From: Stercorarius parasiticus
Lineage: Eukaryota; Chordata; Aves; Charadriiformes; Stercorariidae
Direction of reading: 5' to 3'
Assembly: GCA_013396915.1 (NCBI GenBank)
Contig: VWZL01002825.1
Location: 341,327 to 405,326, forward strand
DNA: 64,000 nucleotides
Below the pieces are notes generated by a model. The model ran no database searches. It was not told where the DNA came from and saw nothing but the letters and a program-made list of their open reading frames with translations. The first letter of the stretch is position 1, and each line of letters opens with the position of its first letter. The translations under genes were made by a program, and so were the position numbers. Positions 1 through 11,639 of this stretch are shown one piece after another.

Positions 1-1971
1 AGATGAGACCGCGGCAGCTCCGCACATGTTTTTTAATTAGTTATTTAATAGAGTAAACATTTGATCAAGATCAAAGAACGTTTTCATATTGTGCTTTTTC
101 TCCCCTGTCTCGCTTCTACTGAAATAGCATTAATCAGGAAAAAAACCCTCCAAACAACCCCTAAAAGAACAAAGGCGTCCACAAAAGCTGTCCTTCTATT
201 TTGCGAGTGAATCTCCCCACGATGAAAGGGATGAATTTGGTACATTTTGGGGAGAGACTAGCTTGCAGCAAGCAAGTTTCCACCCATCCATGCTGCCAAC
301 TATGCTCAAACCACCCGTAGGGACTTAAAGAAACGTAATTGCCCGTTCCTGCTAAACTGGTGTCCAGGGGATTGCAAGTGCCAGGCGATTCCTCTGATAT
401 ATATGAGATACGAGTTACCTAATAGCTGAGCTGTCAACGCTGTCCTACATGAGATTGGTGGTTACTGGTGTGGCCAAACGGACTACTAAGAATGTGCTCA
501 AATTCTATCCGTTATATTCAGCTGAACGCTTTCCTGGATCCCGAGGAGTATTTATCATTTGTGTGTTGATAGTGTTCAAAAACTGCGCTGAAAACAGACA
601 GCGCGGAAGAGGAGAAACCGTGCTTTGCTCTGACGAGTTCGCCGACTGACGGAGGAAAAAGTCGAGGTGCTCGTAGGAAATAACAACAGGCAAAGTGAGG
701 CCAGGGAAAAGGAGGGAAAATCATTTTTCCTGCTCCCGAGCAAACGCCGGCAGTGGCCAACTCCTGAACATCTGGTCTCCCAGTGTGTTTTCTCACATCG
801 TGCCAATACCTGACTGGAATAAACAACTTTATCTAGATCCTTGTTTCTTACCATCAGAGGCCGATAAGAAAACTTACTCCTATCAGCGTGAGATTCGAGC
901 AGAGGCGAGAAAGATTTATGCCTGTTTGAAACCAGCCTCCACCCTGCCTAATTGTTTAGCGCTGCGGAGAAACGTGGAGTTTAATCATGCAGATTTCTAT
1001 TTTCCAGGAGGCTGTAGATCACAGCATCAGCGCTGCTCTCACCACCCACCAGGCAGTCGGCGCACAGCTCCCATTTGTTTTTACACGGGCATGACAGTGC
1101 GCTTCCCCTCTGCAACTTACTGTAACGCTGATATTTTGTACTTCCACAGCTCCCTTCTTCCCTGGGCTCCGACTGCTTGGGAAACCTGAATACATTAAGT
1201 ACTAAGTCCACAAGATACTCCGAAGATGAGAATAATTTATATTCTGATGGGCCAACTAGGGCACATTACTATTCTGATGGCATTTTGAGACGTTTCCAGC
1301 CCCATTTGTTGCCACCTGTTCAGAATTAGTCCCCATCCAGTTGTCTGGACTCAGCTGGATCCCATTCAGCCTTGAGATCTGTGCTCCCAACATGGGACCT
1401 GCTCTCCTCCTCCTCCTGGATCATTTCTCAGACCTCTGTTGGGCAGCTTAACTGGCACAACCGAAACGGCTACTGGTGCGGATACGAGGTGGGAAGGGAG
1501 ATAGGAAAGGATCAGCTGGGGTAGGAAGGACTTGTTTAAAACATTCTTCTGAAGAAATGGAGGTAGCTCCATAGGCGAAGGCACCGTGTCACCTGCAGGA
1601 TCAGAGCCCCAGCTACTCTTCTTTCTATTCTTGTCTTCCAACCTTCGAATCACCTTCAGTCATAGATACCTGCAAACTTCACATTTTATTTGCAAGCCCT
1701 TTATACCCTCATCTGTTTAAACACATGTACCGCCTTGGATGGGGAAATATATTTGGAAATTATCTATTTTCAGCACCTACAAGAGCATTCGAGCTGTCGA
1801 AAGTCTATTCTCACATATTCAGCTTAATAAAAATTCTTTCCTGTAGGTGTGCAGGTTCTTCGTAAGAGTTTGGGAGCTGGGCTCAGTTTTTACTTACAGT
1901 AGGCTCATCGTTCAGCTTAGAGCATCTCCCGCAACCGCTTAAAGAGAAACATTCACACTTAACAGCATTGC

Positions 1972-1987
1972 ATTATTATTATTATTA
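1972..1987. repeat. (ATT)5 microsatellite
   Basis: Five ATT units plus one A run without interruption. This is an ordinary short simple repeat with no sign of function. Confidence 0.9.
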
Positions 1988-2531
1988 CCATCTTGCATCC
2001 AATGCAAGCTTGAATATAATGAATTCATTTTAATTTTCATATTTGAGAGAGCTTTACTATGCCTTTTTGATCACCGAAACAGGATGAGAGGCATTTTTAC
2101 TTTTTACATATTTTTGCTATTTTTATGTTGAGGAGCTGTTTGACCAGGCAGTGCCCCTCCGCCCCCGAAATGGGAGCAGATGTGTGGGGTCACACGTGCG
2201 CAGGCACACCCAGAGTTTGGCGTAAGGCAGTTTTTGTGCCCAGCAAAACCAGTTGTTTCTTTATGTGCAGCCTGGCTCTGAAGCAAGTTCAGTAAACCGG
2301 ATGACATTCCCTGTGGTAAACCAACCTCTTTCATATAAAACCAGTTTGATCTGGGGGTCCCAGCTTGAACAAAAGCTGACTGGAGCAGTTTAAAAGTTCA
2401 AGTGAAGTGCATTAGGGAGCTCTCGGTGAAGTTCAGCATGACTGATGGTCCCTGCTAGAGAGAAGTACAAGAACTGGAGTTTAAAAGGTTTTCCCATTGC
2501 AAGCTTTCTCCTTTTATCACTTCCAAGACAG

Positions 2532-2573
2532 AAGATGTGAGATGCCCTGCTAAAGATGCGAGATGCCTGGCTA
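2532..2573. repeat. 21-bp tandem duplication, two copies
   Basis: Two adjacent 21-base units, 2532-2552 and 2553-2573, differ at only three positions and share the core GAGATGCC. The high identity and exact adjacency indicate a recent local duplication by replication slippage. It lies in non-coding sequence. Confidence 0.8.
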
Positions 2574-3849
2574 AAGAACAATCTCATTAACCTTTCGCAC
2601 TTGTGAATGCCACGTCTTCATAAAAAGCGATGACATCCATTTGTAGGGCTGATTGCAACGGGGTAACACATTACAAACTAATCATACAGCTGTTTATTTA
2701 AAGTACTCCCATTACTTTGGCCAAATGTAGCACTCCGAACAAGAAGTACCTACCACCACCTCCGCCTTATCTTTTGAGCATGTCTGAACAGGAGATTAAT
2801 TTCTGTGATACCTCTATTTAACACGATAACAGAAAGAAAATAGCTACTCTAAGGGGATGCGGTATCTAAGTGTTTTGACATGCCTCTCTGTCTCTTTAGG
2901 CTCTCGCACCGTATCCATATCTATGATACCTGAACACCTTTTGACCTTCTGAAAGATGAAAAATCATTCTTTCCTCTGTCTTTTTTTTAAGTGTTAATTA
3001 AAACACCCTCTCAGTGCATGTCAAAAAATCACCTACTAAGCGAGGGCCAGTAGATACTAGTTGGCAGCATTCCTTAAAAATATTTTCCCAAAGAGCTGGT
3101 TTGGTTTCCACTTTCAGTGCCTGTCTCAATACGAACCTGTGTTTTGAGGCAGAAAAATCTCAAACTCTTTGCAGGAGTGCAGTTACGTATAGACACGGAG
3201 AGGTTTAAGATTGTGTGTTGTCAGTTGGGCTATCTTCTCCCCCTTGGTACTTCAATGCTATTTAGCAGTGGAATTCACAATAATTAAATCACAGTCCCAT
3301 GACCTCAAATGATTAGAGAAACTCTTCCATTGCAAGTACAGGCACAAATCATGCCAGCACTCAAACAATGGCTTCTTTGGAAGGCTAGTCTTCGAAAGGA
3401 TTATGTATGACTTCCCAGCCTCAGTCCAAGTGACTGTCAGAGCTCTGGATTTCTGCTTCCCCCCTTTGTTTCCAAGCTCCTTTCTTGTAACTCCCACCCC
3501 ATGCTCCATGGACTGCACCCCTCTCCTCCGCTGACCTCTGCGCTTCACCGCCATGAGGAGACTCAAGGTGTCCAGCTCTCATGGAGCTCCACAAAGCTCA
3601 GAAATACCTCTGGAGTGCTCATCTGACAATTCAAAGGGGAGTCCAGAGAACGTTTTTCTTGGATTTCTCTAGGCAAAGTGCTAAAGTTCACCCTCCTTTG
3701 CCCCCAGACAGCGACTTAAAGAATAATTTTAGGTTCAAAGGTTGCCAATGAAAGTTTTCCTTCTCTCTCTCACCTGCCATCCCTTCCCCCTCCGACTAAT
3801 ATTGACTGCATTAAGACATTTTTCTCACAACTCCAATCCCAGCACGTTT

Positions 3850-4050
3850 GCTGGCGTAGTTTCAGCTATGTGGGAGCTGCCCGGAGGCAGTGGACACTGT
3901 GGTTCTGCCTCACCGCAGGTAACCAACCGCTCCTTGGCGCTGGCGGGAGCCGCGAGCAGGTAGCGCACAACGGCAGCAAAACCCCTCTGCACGCCGGTAC
4001 CCAGAGCATAACGCGCGTGTGCTCCCGCGTGGGGAATAATGTTCATAAAG
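3850..4050. promoter_or_regulatory. CpG-rich patch, possible regulatory element
   Basis: About 18 CpG dinucleotides fall within roughly 200 bases, including two CGCG clusters near 4013-4030, in a GC-rich patch set within AT-rich surroundings. CpG depletion is the rule in methylated vertebrate DNA, so such a patch can mark an unmethylated promoter or enhancer. There is no adjacent recognisable exon. It could equally be a GC-biased local segment. Confidence 0.25.
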
Positions 4051-5084
4051 CGCAATGTGCTGGACAGTTCATTCACGGTAGAGCTGGGAAAACGTTCTAG
4101 AACGGAGTTTTAAATCATCACTTTTTCTTCAAAACGCCTTAACAAAATATTTTCCATTCACTACGGCAGCCGTATCTAGAGGACACAATGGGCTTTTTTG
4201 CCATAACTATTTCTTCTTTTTGTTTTCCTATCAATTTCTATTCTGCTTGTAAAGTAATCTCTTCGTTCTCACCTGTTACAAGACTTTCATTGGAAATAAC
4301 AGATGGAGAGTAAACAATATGCATCTTCTGTGTATCCAGTAATACAAGTTAAGTAAAGAAAATTCAGCACCCTTTTTCTGCAGGAGTGGTGATCTCCTCC
4401 TCTTTTCCTTTACAGGTGAGTCAGAGATCAAGAATCAATTATATACCAACTTTGATCTGGATGGAAGAGACAGCAAAAACCTATCCTGTAAGCATGAAAT
4501 GAATTCCAATTTAAATCCTTATGCGTTTACCCTAGGAAATACCCTGAACTGGATGTCATTGTTATCGCCAATTGTAAACCGATCCTAAAGTCGCACTGTG
4601 GTGGGGTATGTCAAGATACACGTTGAGAGAAAGCTCATAACGTCAACAATTTCAAATAAAAAAGGAAAAAAAAAAAAGAGAGGAAAGACATGGCAAACTA
4701 GTGCATCTCAGACCTCGCTGCTCTTTGCAGTCTCCTAATGTGCAGTACGATGAACCTTCCTTTGTTTTTTTCACTTCTGCAGCAAATATTAAGATAAACA
4801 CTTGGACTGATCCCTGGAAATGTTCCCTTTTTGATGAAGTTTATTAGGCAGTAATTTCCAGAAGGCAGTGCCACAGGGGAGAATCCGGCACTATCAGCGG
4901 GGGAAATAAAGCCCGGGACCTGCTAGGCATTTTACCGCTCTGACTAGTTTGCTTGGTCGGTTTTTATCCATCCTATTACAAGTCTTCACTGTGGTGCTTC
5001 CTATGAATCACACACCACATACTTACTGTGCAGCAGTTTACACATAAAAGTTATGTCGCAAGGAAGAACCAATTGCCTACCACC
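4051..5084. other. Non-genic unique sequence
   Basis: No gene is seen. An A-rich run at about 4655-4688, with interruptions by G, is simple sequence. The remainder has no recognisable repeat. Confidence 0.5.
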
Positions 5085-5345
5085 CACTTAAGCTATTTAT
5101 AACTAATGACAACACAAGGCGTCCATATTAATTAACACGCACTGAAGAGCATGTTAAACGGTGCCATAAGCTGCTGACGAGAGAAAGGAGCTGGTTTGTT
5201 GACACGTCACTTAACACAGATACGAATAAGACGCTTCTTATTTTCAGGTAATTAATTTCTGAGAAGAAAACGAAAGTCTTTTATAACCTGAAGTGATCTA
5301 TTATTGGTTTTATATTAAAGCCTGTGTGAACGTACATGGCTTTTT
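5085..5345. promoter_or_regulatory. Candidate conserved non-coding element
   Basis: This AT-rich, repeat-free stretch contains several homeodomain-type cores (ATTAATTAAC near 5128, GTAATTAATT near 5249) and TTTATAAC/TTTATAT blocks of the kind found in developmental enhancers. These motifs are short and occur by chance, so the call rests on texture only. No open frame or RNA gene explains the sequence. Confidence 0.2.
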
Positions 5346-5899
5346 TATGGTGTTTACAAATTAGCTTTCTAGAACTGCCAGGCGCTATCCGAAAAAGAGA
5401 AGGAATGAATATGGAAGTGTTAGAAAAAAATAAAAACATGCAAGTCTTGAATGCTTCCAGAGACCGGTGAGGGTTAAGGGCAAAGGCATGCTATGAAATG
5501 CCACGGCCTCAGGGCTTTTGGTAGCAGCTGTTGGTAACAAGCTGTGCAGGAAAGGACAACGAGGACAACTCTGTCATCCTACAGTTGGGCCATGTTACCT
5601 TCAGATACACCACTAAAGCTGCCACACTAATAACGGGTGAAATTTTGGCACGTGGGAAGGAGCCTTTTAAACCTGCACTAATTCCAGCCTTATTGTCCTA
5701 AACTTTTGTCCCGCAGCACCTGTCCTGGGCTGAATGGGAGCAGATTGCGGGTGGGTTTATGCCTTTCAGGGTGCACTTTGTCAAACGAGCAAAAGGGTGT
5801 GAGTGACTTTTAACTGAGATTTTTTTCCCCCTGCCTTTTCTTTTCCCCTTCCTCCCAGTCTTTAAGGTGAAGGACAGGCAAAGCGTTAAAGGCGGAGTT

Positions 5900-6400
5900 T
5901 TTCTGAAGCTCACGCGGTGCGGTTGTTAGCTGGGTGTTATCTTACCAGCGGTGCCCGAGAGACAAACCAACAAACACAAGCGGAGGGAAGAGGTCCGCAG
6001 CGGTCGGCTGGACCCTCAGCAACCCACAGGGCTGCCACGGGACCTGGAGGCGCTGGGCCAGGCGCGCTCCCTCGGGGTCAAGGCAGAAAGAGGATCTCTC
6101 TCTCTAACCAAGAGAGAGATGATGAAAATGATTTGGGTGGGAAGGGAGAAGGCGAGAAGAGAGTGTGAAAGGTATTTGTAATACAGCCTGGGAGTTAAAG
6201 CTTTCTGGAAACTCAGAGTGATCCAAACCTGGAATAAAAATAGAAGATGGGAGATCCTCGGCTCACATGTCACAGGGGAAATCGATCCGACGATGGAGGA
6301 GCGGGAGGCTGGTGCGTCGGGAGGCAGCGGGGCAGGGAGCGAGCGCTTCAAGAACGCAGATCTCCCATTTCGGCAAAGCCAGCTCCGGTTTCCTTGCTGT
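5900..6400. promoter_or_regulatory. CpG-rich region, possible promoter or enhancer
   Basis: Two CpG clusters make up this region. About 14 CpGs lie in 5905-6085 and about 12 in 6281-6390, with high GC content compared with the flanks. The combined span is the most island-like sequence in the first 20 kb. Open frames cross it on both strands but none resembles a known protein. It might be the start of an unrecognised or non-coding transcript. I have no direct evidence of transcription. Confidence 0.3.
6094..6120. repeat. CT/GA inverted simple repeat
   Basis: A (CT)n run at 6094-6103 is followed after a seven-base spacer by its exact complement, the (GA)n run at 6111-6120. The two could form a ten-pair hairpin. 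It sits inside the CpG-rich region. Confidence 0.7.
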
Positions 6401-7844
6401 CCTAGTGCGTTCAAGCAGGAATGCTTAGCCTGGTGTGAACACTTTGGAAAGTCCCAGCCATGTTTCCATTGTGTCTTTTCTTTGACCCCAGCTTCCCAGC
6501 AGCTTCTGCACACAAGTCAGTCTCACGAGCAGCCTGAGGACAGGATGCTAAACTTGCAGGTTTGCAGAAAGGAGAGCAGGCACACCTGGAATCGAAGGTA
6601 GCTCTTAAATTATAATTAAATTAGAAAGAAATTAAATTGCATGGCACAGTGTAAACGTGGCCCTTGTGTCTTTTAGGGTGAGCAATCAGGGAAAGTTGTA
6701 TGGCCAGGAGCTGCCCAGTAAGGAACATCAAGTAAAGCCGTCGTTAAAAGTTTAAGATATGCCTTAAAATAGCATATCTATCCATGAAACTGATAATGTA
6801 GATGAAGAACATACGAATTATTCCTCCATGCTGCAATTCCCCTACATGAAAAGCCTGCTGATAGGAGGGCGTGTAAGAGGCCTGCGCCCAAGGGCCATGC
6901 TCTGCACTGATCTTCTGATGCGCTACCGTTCGCCTCCTCGAACGCTAACCGCCGTGGCTTTTGGCAGAGATGCATCCACAGGAGGGCTGTGACTGGAAAT
7001 TGGGTGAAGTTGGGCAAGAAAAGAAGGCAGAAGCCTGTGCCAGCAGCAGGTATGCAGTCCTCATGACAGCCGTACATTGGCCGTGTCGACACACGTGCTT
7101 CCCATGCACAGAGTATTTTGCAAGTACTGTAACAAGTCAAGGCAACGTATAGTTACCGTATAGCTGAAGTTTCCAAATACCAGATGTCACATTACATCAT
7201 TTCGTAGTGAGTAATGTTCTCTCATGTTATGCAATGTTATGAGCACTAGTCTGTTATTTCAAAAGTTGCCAAGAGAAAAAGCTCTGGATTTTCAGAGGTT
7301 TGTATTTTCACTTTGTTTTCATAGTCATTATTTTTGCAACCGGATTGGGTTCCCTCTTTATTTACCTACAACATTGTAGCCCTACTTCCCCTCAAGAGCG
7401 GATGTAAGGGCTTCCAAACCTGCAGGCATGAAAAGCAAGTCAAATTTTTATTGGGTACTAGGCAAGGCAAGCGGTAAATAACAGCCGTGCTAAGTGGCTG
7501 ATGGGAAGAGCAGCGCCAATATTTTTTACTCCTGGAATTACACTCTCTTTCTGCTCAGCGATGAGCCTGCTCTAGAACAGTTTTTCACACACACATACAA
7601 CGCTTCATATTCCTGCACTGATAACATGCCAGTTTCTGCGAGTGATGAGCCTCTTGGCTGGTTGGGAATGATGGGGTAAGTCACCAGACGAGCAGAGAAA
7701 ATGCAGACTGGATGAAATGGCAAGCTCAGACCTGCAAAAGTCACATCCAGCACCAGCTGAAGCCACTGGGACTACGTCCACAGAGCAAGAGAGAAAGCCA
7801 CGCAAGGGTGCTGAGCACTGATCAATGGTGGTATTCAGTCGACG
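6401..7844. other. Non-genic unique sequence
   Basis: No gene, RNA or known repeat is seen. The stretch is moderately AT-rich with only short open frames. Confidence 0.5.
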
Positions 7845-8170
7845 TTACTGGATGCACCTCAGGCATAAAGGGTGGGTTCGTCCTCCCTAAGCGTGGGCAT
7901 CTACACTGGAAATGTCTCCGCTTGGGTCTTCTCCTAGTCTCCCTTCAGAGTCCACAGAGATAAGCACGCTCTTCCCATTGACTCCTGACCTGACTTACAT
8001 TAGCTGCCTTATGGACAGACAGCACAATGAGTCCTACCCAATAATAAAACAGGAATATTCTTTAGGATAGGCTTTGACGTGTGAATGGACATGAGGCAGC
8101 TAATGACGAGCTTTCCATTGATTCCAACGGGAAGCCGAACTTGCCTATTTTACCCCAAATCTCTAAGATA
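7845..8170. repeat. Candidate ancient dispersed repeat with internal inverted repeat
   Basis: A 16-base segment at 7998-8013 recurs in inverted orientation at 8090-8105 with 15 of 16 positions matching. Beside each arm is a short CATTGA(C/T)TCC-type block (near 7975 and 8112), similar to the CATTGACTTCAATGG core common in old sauropsid palindromic repeats. I infer an old, decayed transposon-derived sequence. I cannot assign a family, and the borders are approximate. Confidence 0.3.
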
Positions 8171-8539
8171 CTTTGACAAGCAGTTTCATACCAAACAGCT
8201 GCAATCGCAAGGAGGTCTTGACTCATGGATACAGTGCCTCAGATTTGCAGGTTTTTGCTCCAGTTGTAGCAAAATACCTGAGGTTTCCAGTGAGAAAAAT
8301 ATGGTATGAAAATGTGTGGAGCCTCTCCCTCCTCTGGGAAAGGATTCAGGGAGCAGCTGAATCTCCACGCCCGCGGGCTCCTCTGGGTTTCGGAGCATTG
8401 CAGCATGTGCTGGTGCCAGATATTTCCAAGATGTGGGTTCTGAGGAATGAATAATTCAAATTGCTTCATCTATCTGCTGAATGCACTCTTTTAAATAAAA
8501 CGATGTGTGCGTAGTAATGGGGGGGCAGGAACCTTGGTT

Positions 8540-8830
8540 TCCTTTTGCTTTTAAGGTCAAAGATTGAATCATGTGCTAACTGCTGCTGCGAGCTCTGCCT
8601 TTTAAACATGCCCAGAATTATGACCTTTCAATTGTAGTCTAAATACCGGGTTCAGTTATAGGATCATCTCAGTGCCCTCTGCATGATTTATAAAGTCACG
8701 TGTCAGTGAGTAGTAAAAGGGATTTACAGCAGATTGTAGGTCAAAAGGGTTAGGGCAGGCTGGAAATATTGAAAACAGAAGTAAATTTAGCATAAATGAA
8801 TGTACTAGATATTGACTGGATGCCAAAGCA
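8540..8830. promoter_or_regulatory. Candidate conserved non-coding element
   Basis: This repeat-free segment contains a nuclear-receptor half-site pattern (AAGGTCAAAG at about 8552), a HOX/CDX-like TTTATAAAG followed by a CACGTG E-box (about 8687-8703), and a second AGGTCAAAAGG near 8739. Such clustering suggests an enhancer but is not proof. It contains no open frame of note. Confidence 0.2.
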
Positions 8831-10400
8831 TGTATGGGATTTCAGCCATTGTTTTCTATGGTCCTGAGCCAAAGTACAATGTATAATGGTCCTCGATTGG
8901 TGGATTTATGAGTGAATGATTACAAAAAAACCCACTAATCAACCCTATTAAAAAGGAGAAAGAATCTCAATGCCATTGCTCTAACAAACATTAAAATCAA
9001 TCCAAATCTAGATCTCAAAGGCGAAGAGAAATCTTTCAATAGGTGAATTTATACACTTCAGAGAATTTCCACAGAGCTCTTTACACTTTGTCTTCTAATC
9101 AGAAAAATCTGAATCTCTCTCTCACGTCTACATACTTGGGCGGCACTTAGCTTTTTAATGTCATCCTGCAAAATCAGCAGTTTGTTTAATTCTTTGCAAA
9201 ACATAACTGCCCGGAACACATTGGGTCCAGCCCTGAAATGTTTTAGTAATAAGATAGCTTAACTATGCGAGTCTGATAAGAAACCAACAGCAAGCATTTG
9301 ACTTGTTCTTTACGTCACCCGATTCCCCTCCCTTGCCCCTTCGATGAAATAGTTAAAAAAGAAACAAAAACACAGCCAAAAAGATAAAACAAAAATCTTA
9401 ACTAATGTGGCATCTTGTGTATTTTCTAAATTCCTCGCTGTCAGCAGTGAAAGAAGAAAAGCCTCCGAGGCACAGAAACTTCAGACCCCAGAATACCTGC
9501 AGGCGTAGGAGATAACACGCCAGGATGTCTTACAATAACTTTCTCTCTGCCTCTTTTCTGTCTCAGTTCTGCTGCGAAAGAACTTTGACTTTCAAGTTTT
9601 TATAGCGACAGGTTTCCATTTTCTTCCTTTTTAGCTGGTTCTGCGTGGGGACTGAGCCAAGGGTCTCAGTTTTCCAGTCCCCCCCCCTTCCTCCTGCCCC
9701 CAGCTTTCATTTGAAGGCAGCGGGAGCTGCTGCTGGGAGAGTTTTCTCACGTGTGCTATTTCAGTCTGATGTGTCCATCCCTCTTATGCTTTCCTTGTTT
9801 TTAATATCCACCTTCCTGTCCTTCGCAACACTGCCCTTCCTCTCCCTCTTTCCTGGTTTTGTTTGATGACACTCATCTCTCGTGTCTTCCAGAGACGCAG
9901 CGCTTTAACGCTCCTTTTGCTGGACATTCACACCCTTCGGTAAACAGAAGGAAATTAGGAAAATAAAACTTTTGATGGCACCTAAGGGCACTTCGGTAAC
10001 ACGCGGTGCCCTGTTGCCTCAGGCCTCTTAAGCTTCAGTGCTTTGCAAGCACAAGCGTACGGGGTGTGAGCGGGGCTTTTCCCCCCAGCCACAAAAAGCC
10101 GAGGAAGACCCTTCACAGTTACAGCGATCTCTCTCATTTTGCTTCTGCAAACTGGAATAAGCTATACTGGCAAGAACACTCTTACACCGGTTCAAGTGCA
10201 GGGGAGCAGGTTATCCCTTTGGCTATGCTGATGGTATTTAAAATGTCAGAAACACAAATCTGGTCTAGATTTTAAGGTTGGCTTTTTTTTTTTTTTAAAT
10301 CCAAACCCACGTTTGCTCACCTCTTTCAGAAACGCTAAGGGAGCTTGCTTACGTTTCAGAAAGAATAATTTTAACTGTAAAGAAAGTGCTACCAGGGGGA
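8831..10400. other. Non-genic unique sequence
   Basis: No gene is seen. It includes a nine-base C run at 9679-9687 and a poly-T run at 10283-10296. The rest is ordinary unique sequence. Confidence 0.5.
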
Positions 10401-10413
10401 TGTGAGCCAAGTA

Positions 10414-10678
10414 CGGTAACATCAGCCCCCAGCTTTGCCAAGTTAATAACCCCCCGGCTGTCAGCTGGAGGGGGGAGTAGGTGGTAGGTGGTGCTGCTTC
10501 CCCAGCAGAAGAGGCAGCCGAGCAGAGCCAATGCAAACCACTCTTTTGTAACCGGACTCAGAGTTGCTTTACATCCTTTAAATAACCCAGACTAGCAAAA
10601 CTTTTGCTCAGACAGACCAGCGCAGGAAATAAATGCCTTTCGGGTCCAGCTTTAAACATGCGGTAACATCAGCACCCA
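10414..10678 (+). repeat. Pair of near-identical 18-base direct repeats
   Basis: The 18-base segment at 10414-10431 recurs at 10661-10678 with one mismatch; its core is CGGTAACATCAGC. The repeats are 247 bases apart. Flanking bases do not match clearly, so this is either a short duplication or two copies of a binding site. No family is recognised. Confidence 0.6.
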
Positions 10679-11436
10679 CCTCGTTGTCCCGAGCAAGGAA
10701 GAAATTGCAGGTGGGAAGGTGTTGGGCTCTGTGCACCCGGGACCTGCCTCCGCACCGGGCTCCCGACGGCTCTCGGGAACGCCGGCTGCGGGGAAAATCT
10801 GTCTCGCCTGTTGTGTGTGTCAGAGCAAGGTCACACACACATCTCTGTGCCATCTGCCCATGAAAGACACTGTAAGAACAGCTTCATTTTTACAGAAAGA
10901 AATGAAAAGCATGTGTAAAAGACCCTTGGAAGTGAACAAGTTAATGTTGGGCAGATTTGGCTCTCTGCAGGCTCCACCGAAATGGTGTTTGGGCTGTGTC
11001 AGGGCTTGGGATAGCCCTGCACCATTCACTTCAGCGTTGAAGTCAGCAGGCAGTTATCAAGCAGATGATGGATATGATAAAGCTCGACTGTCTCAGTAAG
11101 AATATCCCTAGTTTCGGGGAGCTGTGGCAGGTAGCCATCCGAAAGGACTTTGAATCTCTTTCCAGGAAGCTGGTGAACCCGCTATTTGCAAAATGCTTTT
11201 CTGGACTTTACCCAGGCCAGCAGGGAAAGGGGGAGCAGGAGGTTTCTAACCCGTTTCGCGTGTTCTCCCCCTGGCAGCCCTGGGGTGAAGGGGCTGGGGC
11301 ACCCTTCAGACACGCGCAGGAAGAGCTGGTAAGACCTTCCTGGAGCTTTGCAGCTGTTAAAACCAGTAAACACCAGAAGTCAGCACACCACCAGAGCAGG
11401 CTGAAAAGTAAATACAGGAAGCTGGCTAAAAACTGA
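10679..11436. other. Non-genic sequence, locally CpG-rich
   Basis: No gene is recognised. A short GC- and CpG-rich patch lies at about 10725-10800. Open frames of up to about 126 codons show no known domain. Confidence 0.45.
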
Positions 11437-11451
11437 AACAACAACAACAAC
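11437..11451. repeat. (AAC)5 microsatellite
   Basis: Five perfect AAC units precede a C-rich run and the assembly gap. Confidence 0.9.
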
Positions 11452-11465
11452 CCCTCCCCCCAAGT

Positions 11466-11639
11466 AAGAAAAATAATGATGGATTTTTTTAAATTTTTTT
11501 TTTNNNNNNNNNNNNNNNNNNNNNNNNNNNNNNNNNNNNNNNNNNNNNNNNNNNNNNNNNNNNNNNNNNNNNNNNNNNNNNNNNNNGCAAGAAAAATAAA
11601 TGTGGATTTTTTTAAATTTTTTTTTTTTTTTTTTTTTTT
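11466..11639. other. Assembly gap flanked by duplicated edges
   Basis: Bases 11504-11586 are 83 Ns. The left edge (11466-11503) and the right edge (11589-11639) carry nearly the same sequence: an AAGAAAAATAA-type lead of 25 bases with 22 matching, then T7, AAA and a long T run. This is the signature of two contigs that overlap at a homopolymer but were not joined, so the gap and the duplication are probably artefacts. The poly-T is the likely cause of the break. Confidence 0.75.

Larger units (their letters stand above)
1..3849. other. Non-genic unique sequence
   Basis: I see no gene in this stretch. Open frames of up to about 165 codons occur on both strands but overlap each other, lack recognisable domains and show no paired splice signals that I can support. 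The sequence is moderately AT-rich and free of recognisable interspersed repeats. It holds a short ATT microsatellite and a 21-base tandem duplication, listed separately. Confidence 0.6.

Noticed and set aside
695..1189. 164-codon open frame as a gene
   Set aside because: It overlaps several frames on the other strand, has no domain, and its length is within chance expectation for the window.
6016..6601. Opposed 165- and 127-codon frames in the CpG-rich region
   Set aside because: Frames on both strands over the same GC-rich sequence reflect low stop frequency, and no known protein similarity is visible.
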